64,000 nucleotides of DNA, from NCBI GenBank assembly GCA_002483085.1, contig DLHF01000075.1, positions 1 through 64,000 of the forward strand, written 5' to 3'. Shown here in pieces: positions 35,255 through 43,052 of this stretch (position 1 is the first letter of the stretch; every line of letters starts with the position of its first letter). Origin of the DNA: Ignavibacteria bacterium UBA7675 (GTDB taxonomy: Bacteria > Bacteroidota > Ignavibacteria > Kapaibacteriales > UB7675). A model generated the notes under the pieces. It searched no databases. It was not told the origin of the DNA and was given only the letters and a program-made list of their open reading frames with translations. The translations under genes and the position numbers were made by a program.

Positions 35255-36631
35255 TTACAATCGAATATCGTATTTCTCAAGACGGCGGTACAACGCTGCA
35301 CGGCTCAGCCCAAGAGCTTCGGCAATTTTACTAACATTTCCCCGATAGTGGTCAGCCGCTTTCACGATCATTGCTTTTTCTATTTCGTCGATAGTCATGC
35401 TCCCAACAGCAGGTAAGAAATCCTTGCGGCTTTCGCCGGGCTGAACTTCCTGTGCTGTCATAAAGTCGTCGACATCAAGCTGCGAGCCGGTTGTCATCAG
35501 CACTGTTCGTTCGATAAGATGCCGCAGCTCCCGAATATTTCCCGGCCAATTGCGGCCCTCCAACCACTTCGCAGCAGCAGGGCTGAACACAAGCGAACTG
35601 CGCCCGTACACGTGTGCAGCCTGATGCAAAAAATGCTCGGCGAGCAGCGGTATATCGCTACGGCGCTCGCGCAAAGCTGGCAGATGAATAGAAATAAGAT
35701 TAAGCCTGTACAACAAGTCTTCGCGAAAATCCTGGCGCTCAATCATCGCCGAAAGATTGCGGTTCGTAGCAGAGACAACGCGAACATCCACAGTGCGGCT
35801 TGTGCTGGAGCCAACGGGCTCGAATGTGCGGTTTTGCAGTACGCGCAGCATTTTTACCTGGCAACTGAAATCGAGATCGCCTATCTCGTCGAGAAATATC
35901 GTGCCCGTATCCGCTGTCTCAAAACGCCCCTTGCGCTCCGACCGCGCATCGGTAAATGCACCTTTTACATGACCAAATAACTCGCTTTCAAACAGCGTGG
36001 ACGTAATGCTGCCGAGGTTCACTTTTACAAATGGATTGTCTTTTCTCCGGCTGTTTCGGTGCAGCGCATCGGCAATCAGCTCTTTGCCTGTACCGCTCTC
36101 GCCGGTGATCAATACAGGTGCATCCGTGGTGCAAATACGGCCTACCACATTGAGTATTTTTAACAGCTTTGGATCGCAGCCGATAATTGCGCGAAAATCG
36201 TAGCGCGCATCGAGTTCTTCCCGCGTGCTTACATTTTCTGTAGCCGACACAGCAGCCAAGCCTAACGCTGTGTGCACCGACTGCACAACCTGTCCGTTTG
36301 TCCAGGGTTTGGTAATAAAATCGACAGCCCCCGACCTCATTCCGCGCACAGCCAGCTCAATCGACCCCCACGCTGTCATAAGCACCACTGGTATAGATGA
36401 GTAGTGCTCCCTGATGTTCTGTAGCAATTCTAATCCTTCCTCGCCAGTTGTGCTACGCGAAAAATTCATATCCTGAATTACTAGGCTAATGGAAGTGCTG
36501 CGCAGTATTTCTATCGCTTCGGCGGGCGTCGCTGCCACACGCGAATGATAACCCGCCTGCTTCAGTAATAACGCCAGCGATGTCAGCACCGATGAGTCGT
36601 CGTCCACAATAAGAATGCTTGTTTCCGCCAT
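35255..36631 (-). CDS. NtrC-family sigma-54 response regulator
   Basis: A 458-residue protein. Receiver 1-125 with D10-D12 and phospho-acceptor D54. AAA+ domain ~148-385 with Walker A GESGTGKE (177-184), the sigma-54 loop GAFTDA (224-229) and Walker B TIFLDEIGD. C-terminal Fis helix-turn-helix (~415-458: NVSKIAEALGLSRAALYRRL). All functional parts are intact, unlike the regulator at 16507. It shares a transcript with the kinase gene 28 bases downstream. In Bacteroidota this pair commonly controls a HlyD/MacB-type exporter, and such genes lie just upstream here. Confidence 0.93.
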   Translation of the reverse strand: MAETSILIVDDDSSVLTSLALLLKQAGYHSRVAATPAEAIEILRSTSISLVIQDMNFSRSTTGEEGLELLQNIREHYSSIPVVLMTAWGSIELAVRGMRSGAVDFITKPWTNGQVVQSVHTALGLAAVSATENVSTREELDARYDFRAIIGCDPKLLKILNVVGRICTTDAPVLITGESGTGKELIADALHRNSRRKDNPFVKVNLGSITSTLFESELFGHVKGAFTDARSERKGRFETADTGTIFLDEIGDLDFSCQVKMLRVLQNRTFEPVGSSTSRTVDVRVVSATNRNLSAMIERQDFREDLLYRLNLISIHLPALRERRSDIPLLAEHFLHQAAHVYGRSSLVFSPAAAKWLEGRNWPGNIRELRHLIERTVLMTTGSQLDVDDFMTAQEVQPGESRKDFLPAVGSMTIDEIEKAMIVKAADHYRGNVSKIAEALGLSRAALYRRLEKYDIRL

Positions 36632-36937
36632 ATTCTACAACATTGTTTTTTTTACAGAAGAAAGTTTATATTTACACCCGCACTACAAGGATACTCTCTT
36701 ACAAAAAGTCAACCAACGCTACTCTATCGGAGAACCTATGCCGACACCTCGTATGAAGGCAGTTCTTGTCTTCGAGGGAACAGCTCCCGCAGCATCTTCA
36801 CGCCGAGCAAAGTAGCACACATACAGAGAACGCAAAAAAGTTTTACGTTGCGTCGAACCTCTGAACCATTTGCCCTTCAAGCGGCTTCTATGGCATGTAT
36901 CCGTGTGTGAGCGCAGCCGTCTCCGCTCAAGCGCTTG

Positions 36938-36976
36938 GCCTCTGCACCGCGCTGCATCGCCGCCGCGTGGCTGTTC
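36938..36976 (-). repeat. Dispersed repeat family 2, copy D
   Basis: Minus strand reads GAACAGCCACGCGGCGGCGA, then TGCAGCGCGGTGCAGAGGC, the copy nearest to the apparent consensus. It lies 18 bases from family 1 copy c. Confidence 0.75.
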
Positions 36977-36994
36977 GAGCCATTCCGCAGCGGA

Positions 36995-37048
36995 TGTGCG
37001 ACCGGCGACAACGACAACACGGGCGCCGCAAAGACGCCCGTGCCACAC
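36995..37048 (+). repeat. Dispersed repeat family 1, copy c
   Basis: TGTGCGACCGGCGACAACGAC, then GCCGCAAAGACGCCCGTGCC; the GGGCG...CGCCC pair around the spacer can form a short stem. Confidence 0.75.
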
Positions 37049-37136
37049 AATTTTTAATGCTGCCAACTTGCGATACATTCTCAAACCAAAACGCGAGACA
37101 TCGCAGCAGTCTACAACAACAATTATTTTTTGAACT

Positions 37137-37607
37137 ATGAAAACACTTATCGCAATCGCCCTGCTTTCACTATTCGCTTTTGTACTCGTGGCAGCCACGT
37201 CGTGCAATTTGCCGAAGGTAAAACAGCCAACATTTACACAACAGGCAGACTCTGTCTTTGCACACTACCGAGAGATTTACAAGCCTGAGTCGATAAATAT
37301 CCAGTACACTACATCATCGGATAGCACTTCTTCGATCAACATCATCATTGTCAACAGCCAGAGTTTTAGCTTTGACCAGCAAAGCGAACTGAGCAGAATC
37401 GGCCAGGAATTCGCGAACGAGCTTATACATACGATTCAGAACTCAACGGATTTCTCCTATCTCAAAATTTCCTACACATGGAAAAAAATGATAATGACGC
37501 GCTCTTTTACAGTGACCTATCCAATTACTCCGAGCGATGCGCCCGCTGCTGATCGGCCCGACAGCATCGGAACCACTGCGACAACAACGGCAACACAACA
37601 ACAGTAG
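37137..37607 (+). CDS. Putative lipoprotein, unknown function
   Basis: A 156-residue protein. The signal sequence MKTLIAIALLSLFAFVLVAA is followed by TSC, with Cys23 a likely lipidation site. The mature part has mixed alpha/beta sequence (INIIIVNSQSFSFDQQSEL, IGQEFANELIHTIQNS) and a low-complexity Thr/Gln tail. I recognise no family. It lies on the strand opposite to the surrounding exporter and regulator genes. No strong ribosome site is seen before the ATG. Confidence 0.65.
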   Translation: MKTLIAIALLSLFAFVLVAATSCNLPKVKQPTFTQQADSVFAHYREIYKPESINIQYTTSSDSTSSINIIIVNSQSFSFDQQSELSRIGQEFANELIHTIQNSTDFSYLKISYTWKKMIMTRSFTVTYPITPSDAPAADRPDSIGTTATTTATQQQ

Positions 37608-37648
37608 AACTCATCGACGAGATACTACAGCTCGAAGCAGCAGTTGCA

Positions 37649-38839
37649 TCACTCATAATGCAGCGCTTCAGTGGGCTGGATGCGCGTAGCCAGAATTGCT
37701 GGATACAGCCCGCACACAAGAGCGAGCAGATACATCACGCCCAGAGCCCCTGCAAGACTGGTAAAGTACACGCTCACAGGCACATTGCTGATAAGATTGA
37801 GCAAAGGAACCTGTAAGACAAGCAGCGTTCCGACAAGCAGCGCAAACGACATCAGCACGAACAGCTCGCCGAGTATTTGCTTGTAAATATCGCGTACTCC
37901 CGCCCCGACAGCACGGCGCAGGCCAATCTCGCGTGTACGGCGCGATACATTTTGCCAGAGCACGCCCACAAGACCAAGCCCCGCCATCAGCAGCAAGAAG
38001 CCAGCAACAATACCGGCAATGAGCAGCGGCACGAGTTTGGTCTGCATAGCGGACTTACGCATATCTACCAGCGCTTTGATGCGGTATATGGTATCTGGAT
38101 ATTCCGCGTGCAGCCGTTCTACGAGGCGTTCGCTGAATCCGGCTTGCGTGCCAGCGCGCACCCGAAACACGATATCGCGCGGCATCATGGCATTTGTATC
38201 TTTGGAGACAGCGTACTCGAAATAATAATTGTCCGGAACTGAAAGCTCGCCACCCGACCGAAAATCGCGGATAACGCCGATGATACGCCGTTCCCGCTCT
38301 CCCTCCGACATCGTCGGGAATAGCTTTCCAATTGGGTCTTCTTTGCCAAAAATCGCCTGCGCTAAGTGCTCGTTGATAATCATCGGAATCCAGTTTTGCG
38401 ACTCGTCGCCTTCCTCAAACCAGCGCCCGCGCACCGGCTGGATTCCCATCACATCGTCGAACTTCGCATCTGCCCAGTTGCTCAGCACCGATACAGGATG
38501 TCCCTTCAGCTCGAACGAGCGCATGTAGGTGGACGAGCCGTATGGCACGACTGTAGCCGATGCAACCTCTTCAGCTTCGTCTATCGAGCGCACGGCTTGC
38601 AGCAGGCGCTGCGTGCGTTCTGATGCCTCTACTGCCCCGGGATATTCCCCCCTGTATTCCATAGAAATATTCCATACATTCTCGTAGGAAAACCCGAGCG
38701 GATGAGCGTATTGTTCGGCGAAATAAGCACCGGCGGCAAGCACGGCATAAACAACAATGAAGCAGAAAAAAATCTCCACAACTACCAGCATACCAGAGCG
38801 CCAGCGATTCCAGACAAGTGTAAGCAAGTGGACTATCAT
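37649..38839 (-). CDS. MacB/FtsX-type ABC transporter permease
   Basis: A 396-residue protein starting at 38839, where the ATG overlaps the upstream stop (ATGA) with GGAGG upstream. One N-terminal helix (~13-38), a periplasmic domain (~40-270) and three C-terminal helices (~277-300, 330-355, 370-390) give the MacB/FtsX topology; the motif RTREIGLRRAVGA is the usual coupling segment. It is a half-permease that should pair with the preceding homologous permease and the ATPase. Confidence 0.9.
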   Translation of the reverse strand: MIVHLLTLVWNRWRSGMLVVVEIFFCFIVVYAVLAAGAYFAEQYAHPLGFSYENVWNISMEYRGEYPGAVEASERTQRLLQAVRSIDEAEEVASATVVPYGSSTYMRSFELKGHPVSVLSNWADAKFDDVMGIQPVRGRWFEEGDESQNWIPMIINEHLAQAIFGKEDPIGKLFPTMSEGERERRIIGVIRDFRSGGELSVPDNYYFEYAVSKDTNAMMPRDIVFRVRAGTQAGFSERLVERLHAEYPDTIYRIKALVDMRKSAMQTKLVPLLIAGIVAGFLLLMAGLGLVGVLWQNVSRRTREIGLRRAVGAGVRDIYKQILGELFVLMSFALLVGTLLVLQVPLLNLISNVPVSVYFTSLAGALGVMYLLALVCGLYPAILATRIQPTEALHYE

Positions 38840-40095
38840 GAGCGTACTCCTCCTTTCAGAGCTGCAATCGGGTGTAGCCGCGACATTCTCCAAGCGGGAT
38901 ACACACCGGAAAAAACGCCGAAAAACACTGTGATAAAAAACGCGTAGAGAAATATTCTGTAATTAAGCTGAAATTCCGCATGGGGAATGAGCTCCAAAGC
39001 AGCAATCCACCGGAGCATAAGCCACGACATCAAGAGCCCCAATGCCCCTCCAATTGATACAAGCACGAGATTTTCAACGATGAACTGCCCCACAAGCGCA
39101 CGCGAGGAAGCCCCAAACGACTTGCGAACGCCGATCTCCGACGACCTCTCCATGATACGGCTGATATTGATGTTCACTAAATTGACAGCGGGAAGAAGCA
39201 TAAATAAAAACGCCGCCAGACCACCAAACCACAGCAGTATATTCACCGGATACTTCGCATCCTCTATGCCGAATAAGTTGGGTACGATCTCCCCAGCTAT
39301 CTGCTCGGCAAATGTTTCGGTTGCTGAAATAATGAGATTGTACTCTGTTGGATCGGGAAATTCTACCTGCCGAAGCCGCGCCTGGTATTCGGCCTTAATA
39401 CGCGGGAAGTCGCTGGCGCTTTTAGCGAGAATAAGTGCTCTGTATCTTCCCGTTAGCTCGGTGTCGGGCCCTTCTCGAAAAGCACCAACAGGCACCCATA
39501 CATCGGCATACGCAGCGGCGCGCAGAATAGGAACCGAAGTAACAACACCGATAATACGACAGAGCTTTCCTTCGGCGGTAATCGTGCGGCCAAGCGCCGA
39601 TTCCTTCCCGAAAAGCTGCCGACGCACAGCATCGCTAATCACTGCAACGGGAATACCTCCGTTGTCTTCTTCAACAGTAAAAGGGCGCCCTTCCAGAAAA
39701 GTAAAGTCGAGTATGCGCCAGTATGCACCATCGGTCTGCTTCAGGTCCAATGTAAGTTCTCGCCCCCGAACAAACATTGAAAACGACGATGTTGCAGTAC
39801 AAATAGAAAAATCTTGTATACCGGGCAGCGTGCGGGCATACCGATTGAGAAACCCATAGCCCGGGCTGGACACCGTGATACTATTTCGGCTTGGGCTTTT
39901 TAATGTAACTGTATAAATGCCCAGCATGCGGTCGAGTCTTGTTTCGGGCTCGTGTGGGGCAAATGTATGGTCGATCAATGCTATTGCCATCATAAGCACC
40001 ATCAGCGTAAAGCAAATCCCGAACAGGCTGATGAACGTAAAGAATTTTCGGCGCAGCAGCACTTTCCACGCTACAAGCAGATAATTGCGTATCAT
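38836..40095 (-). CDS. MacB/FtsX-type ABC transporter permease
   Basis: A 419-residue protein with the same topology as the next gene: a first helix at ~18-43, a large periplasmic domain (~45-285) and three helices at the end. The coupling motif is MERSSEIGVRKSFGASSR. Sequence divergence between the two permeases suggests a heterodimer. It lies 30 bases after the ATPase gene. Such systems move substrates or mechanical force from periplasm to outer membrane rather than across the inner membrane. Confidence 0.9.
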   Translation of the reverse strand: MIRNYLLVAWKVLLRRKFFTFISLFGICFTLMVLMMAIALIDHTFAPHEPETRLDRMLGIYTVTLKSPSRNSITVSSPGYGFLNRYARTLPGIQDFSICTATSSFSMFVRGRELTLDLKQTDGAYWRILDFTFLEGRPFTVEEDNGGIPVAVISDAVRRQLFGKESALGRTITAEGKLCRIIGVVTSVPILRAAAYADVWVPVGAFREGPDTELTGRYRALILAKSASDFPRIKAEYQARLRQVEFPDPTEYNLIISATETFAEQIAGEIVPNLFGIEDAKYPVNILLWFGGLAAFLFMLLPAVNLVNINISRIMERSSEIGVRKSFGASSRALVGQFIVENLVLVSIGGALGLLMSWLMLRWIAALELIPHAEFQLNYRIFLYAFFITVFFGVFSGVYPAWRMSRLHPIAALKGGVRS

Positions 40096-40125
40096 AATTG
40101 CCCATAATAATTGTGTGGAAAAATG

Positions 40126-40794
40126 TCAGGCTACCTGCCGTCCGTCGAAAATGCGAATGGTGCGATGCGTGCGCTCTGCCATGCGCGGGTCGTGCGTCAC
40201 CATGATAAGTGTTGTTCCGTCCTTCTCGTTCAGCTCCCGCAGAATATCCATAATCTCTTCCCCCATTCGGCTGTCGAGATTCCCTGTCGGTTCATCGGCG
40301 AGCAAAAGCGCAGGCCGCCCCACAATGGCACGCGCAATCGCTACGCGCTGTTGCTGCCCACCGGAAAGCTGCGATGGAAAATGGTCGATACGCGACATCA
40401 GCCCCACGCGTTCGAGTGCCAGCAATGCCAGCGCCCGGCGCTCGCGCGAAGAAATTCCCCGCCTGTACAACAGCGGTAGCTCCACGTTGTCGATCACGCG
40501 CAAGTCGTTTACAAGATGGAATGTCTGAAAAATGAACCCCACCTTGTGGTTGCGCAGCAGCGCCAGCTTTTTATCGCGGTACGTCGATACGTTCTCGCCG
40601 TCGAGCAACAGCGAGCCTGAAGTCGGCGTGTCGAGCAGCCCCATCAGATTGAGCAAAGTGCTTTTACCAGAACCCGACGGCCCCATGATGGAGAGAAATT
40701 CGCCGCCCGCTACAACGAGGTTGACCTCCGAAAGCGCCACCGTCTCTAATTTATCGGTGCGGTACACCTTTTTAATATTGCTGAGTTCAAGCAT
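40126..40794 (-). CDS. LolD/MacB-type ABC transporter ATPase
   Basis: A 222-residue protein of normal length for the family. Walker A is GPSGSGKST (38-46), the signature LSGGQQQRVAIARAI, Walker B LLLADEPTGNLD and the switch His in VTHDPRM. It powers the two FtsX-type permeases encoded downstream. It lies 71 bases after the HlyD adaptor gene. Confidence 0.95.
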   Translation of the reverse strand: MLELSNIKKVYRTDKLETVALSEVNLVVAGGEFLSIMGPSGSGKSTLLNLMGLLDTPTSGSLLLDGENVSTYRDKKLALLRNHKVGFIFQTFHLVNDLRVIDNVELPLLYRRGISSRERRALALLALERVGLMSRIDHFPSQLSGGQQQRVAIARAIVGRPALLLADEPTGNLDSRMGEEIMDILRELNEKDGTTLIMVTHDPRMAERTHRTIRIFDGRQVA

Positions 40795-40865
40795 AGAAAT
40801 ATTGAAAAATGAACAGAAATGACGTTTTTTTTTGCAGTAGTCGGACTGGCTCCCAACCTCTACAC

Positions 40866-42131
40866 CTATTGTATCTCCACCCTGCGCTGCTCGCTGTGGT
40901 CTTCCATCGGCGAAATCACTACAGTATCGCCCTGCTGCACACCGCTTCGGATTTCGTAGTATTCTGTCCCGGTCATACCGATGTCTACCGGCACTCTCAC
41001 AGCTTCAGCACCGCGCACAACAAAAAGCTCTTGGGCACCGTTTCGCCACAGCGTTGCTCCACGCCGAACGCGCAATGCGCGGCTGCGGCTACCAGTAATA
41101 ATTGCGACCTCTACACGGAGATTCGGCCTCAGCCGGGCGGCATCGCGAGCGTCGAGCCCTACCACAAATACCACCGAGCCATTTTCCACAGCGGGCTGGA
41201 TAGCGGTAATAACACCGCGCAGAACAGTTGTCCCGGTCTGCACGCGAGCAGCCATGCCAACGGCTATTTGCGAAGCATGTGCGTCCGATACCGTCCCCTG
41301 CACCCGATACGACGACAGATCGGCAATACGGGCGAGCACGTCGCCACGGCGTACAATAACGCCCTCGGTTTGGGTAATCCACGTGAGCACACCTGCACGG
41401 TCGGCTGTTGGCGTGGAGAGAGCGATCTGCCGTTCGAGTTCTTCCTTTTCCTTGTGCAGTAGCGAAAGCTCCAAAGCCAGTCCTTCCTGTTGTAGCTTCC
41501 CAGTCTGCCGGGCAATCTCTTGTTCCTTTTCTAATCCGGCCAGCTCGTCGCGGGAGCGCGCAAGCAGCATCGACGACTCTTTGAGCTCGTTGGCAGCGAT
41601 AAAATCTCGTTCCCAAGCAGCGCGGTTCTGTGCATCCTTTACTTCGTTGTATTCTACTTCGCGCTTTTTGATAGCAATTGCCCCATCTATCTTTGCAATC
41701 TGTCCTTCGAGCACAGCACGAGCCTGCATCTGCTCATTGCGTTTGAGTGCGGTTTTATCGACAAGCCGCGCAAGCTGTGCACGCGCTTCGCTCACGTCGA
41801 GCAGGACAATTACTTCGCCCGCTGCTACGCTGTCGCCGGAATTCCGAAGCACGCGCAATATGCGGGCGTCCACGGCGCTCGGCAGTACAACTTCGCGCTC
41901 GGGGACGACCGTGCCTGCTGCGGTAATGGCAGCCTCTACAGCTCCGTACTCTACCACAGCCAGGCGAAGCCGACTGCGCTCTACCGATGGCGACAACCAA
42001 GCGAACAGCAGAGTAGCTCCGCCAGCAAGCGCGATAAGCGGAAGAATAATGCGTAGCGCAAGAGCGAGCCTCCGCCGATATTGTTGCCCTCTGTCGAGCG
42101 GCCTGTCCATACTGTTGTTGTTATATACCAT
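40866..42131 (-). CDS. HlyD/MacA-type periplasmic adaptor
   Basis: A 421-residue protein with one N-terminal membrane helix (~25-47) and a long periplasmic part: beta-barrel/lipoyl halves (GTVVPEREVVLPSAVDARIL, NSGDSVAAGEVIVLLD) enclosing a coiled coil (~110-230), then a membrane-proximal domain. GGAG lies four bases before the ATG. It should bridge the permeases to an outer-membrane channel; no TolC-like gene is visible in this window. It is the first gene of the export operon. Confidence 0.9.
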   Translation of the reverse strand: MVYNNNSMDRPLDRGQQYRRRLALALRIILPLIALAGGATLLFAWLSPSVERSRLRLAVVEYGAVEAAITAAGTVVPEREVVLPSAVDARILRVLRNSGDSVAAGEVIVLLDVSEARAQLARLVDKTALKRNEQMQARAVLEGQIAKIDGAIAIKKREVEYNEVKDAQNRAAWERDFIAANELKESSMLLARSRDELAGLEKEQEIARQTGKLQQEGLALELSLLHKEKEELERQIALSTPTADRAGVLTWITQTEGVIVRRGDVLARIADLSSYRVQGTVSDAHASQIAVGMAARVQTGTTVLRGVITAIQPAVENGSVVFVVGLDARDAARLRPNLRVEVAIITGSRSRALRVRRGATLWRNGAQELFVVRGAEAVRVPVDIGMTGTEYYEIRSGVQQGDTVVISPMEDHSEQRRVEIQ

Positions 42132-42286
42132 GCCTCTCCATGTCCAAACGGCATGCCAGCTAAAAATCGGCTTTTTCTCTCCGATTTAGCCAGTTACGGC
42201 GCGGCGAAGTGTCCGTTTCTGAACACCTGCGTTCAAAAACGCGAACTCGAAACTGCATCGGCGTTCATTCTGCATCACCGGTATCG

Positions 42287-42355
42287 GCCCGTAGAGACGC
42301 CCCTGCGGAGGAATCGTTGCCCGTAGAGACGCCCCGCAGGGGCGTCTCTACGGGC
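42287..42355. repeat. Family 3: GTAGAGACGCCCC hairpin repeat
   Basis: GCCCGTAGAGACGCCCC at 42287-42303 recurs at 42319-42335, where it is followed after GCA by its exact 17-base complement (42339-42355). The second unit is a perfect hairpin followed by TTGTTTT. Similar GTAGAGACG palindromes are scattered in many bacterial genomes. Confidence 0.85.
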
Positions 42356-42620
42356 TTGTTTTGCAACAGAACAGAAATAAAAATCATTGCTGGTACGGCT
42401 TTCTGCCCCACCTCACAGAAAGAAACAACCTCCAACCTGTCGTTTTTTCTGTGCCATCTCGTTGGAAAGAAGAAATTGTAGAGAGAGAGCAAAAGCTGTC
42501 CCACGGACGCGACACCTATGGACGCACCGCCGTTTTTCGGTAGAGTATCGTCGGGGAAAAGAGTCTGTCGTAAAGCTGTGTACAGGCCGGACACAGGCTA
42601 AAACCACAGCGATGGAGTAC

Positions 42621-42686
42621 GAACAACCACGTAGCGGCGGTGCTGCGCGGTGCGAAGACGGTACGGCAGGCCGAAGACAGAAGAAC
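42621..42686 (+). repeat. Dispersed repeat family 2, copy B
   Basis: GAACAACCACGTAGCGGCGG, then TGCTGCGCGGTGCGAAGAC; the tract ACGGCAGGCCGAAGACAGAA that follows is shared with copy F. Confidence 0.75.
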
Positions 42687-42918
42687 ACCAAGCAGCATTG
42701 ATATCTGCACCGGAGACATGTTCGCCGGAGCCTCCCGAAGCGGGAGCACACTGTACAAAGGGCGGGTACAGAACCTTGCTTTTTATGCGTGCAAACTATG
42801 ACATATCCACTCATTCCCACCGCGATACAACAGAAAGATTTACCTGCCATGTGATCTTTTTTTCTGGGCTCTCCGCCCATAGTTTGGGCACGTTACACAT
42901 ATCTACGGCCCACTATTG

Positions 42919-42936
42919 GAACATCACAAGATGTTC
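42919..42936. promoter_or_regulatory. Inverted repeat upstream of W/C-rich gene
   Basis: GAACATC-ACAA-GATGTTC has perfect 7-base arms and lies 117 bases upstream of the ATG at 43053. It is a possible operator. Confidence 0.4.
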
Positions 42937-43052
42937 GACCGGGCAAAAAGATGTCTACAGGCACTATTTCTACAGGGAAGAAGGAATAGCACCGTGATCC
43001 GCAGCTCATAGTCATCCACAACTTTCTTACAATTCATTTAGGAGAAGGCTTC

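Larger units (their letters stand above)
36632..37136. other. Divergent intergenic region with paired repeats
   Basis: The 505 bases hold family 2 copy D (minus) directly followed by family 1 copy c (plus), and the promoters for the regulator and the lipoprotein gene. Short frames through the repeats are not protein-like. Confidence 0.55.
42132..43052. other. 921-base intergenic region with repeats
   Basis: The region holds family 3 repeats (42287-42303 and the hairpin 42319-42355), family 2 copy B (42621-42686) and an inverted repeat before the next gene (42919-42936). No frame looks like a protein. Confidence 0.55.

Noticed and set aside
42142..42159. CTGGCATGCCGTTTGGAC as a sigma-54 promoter for the HlyD gene
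   Set aside because: The -12 reads GG rather than GC, and the predicted start would fall on the ATG at 42131, which has a good ribosome site upstream. No GAATAA boxes are present.
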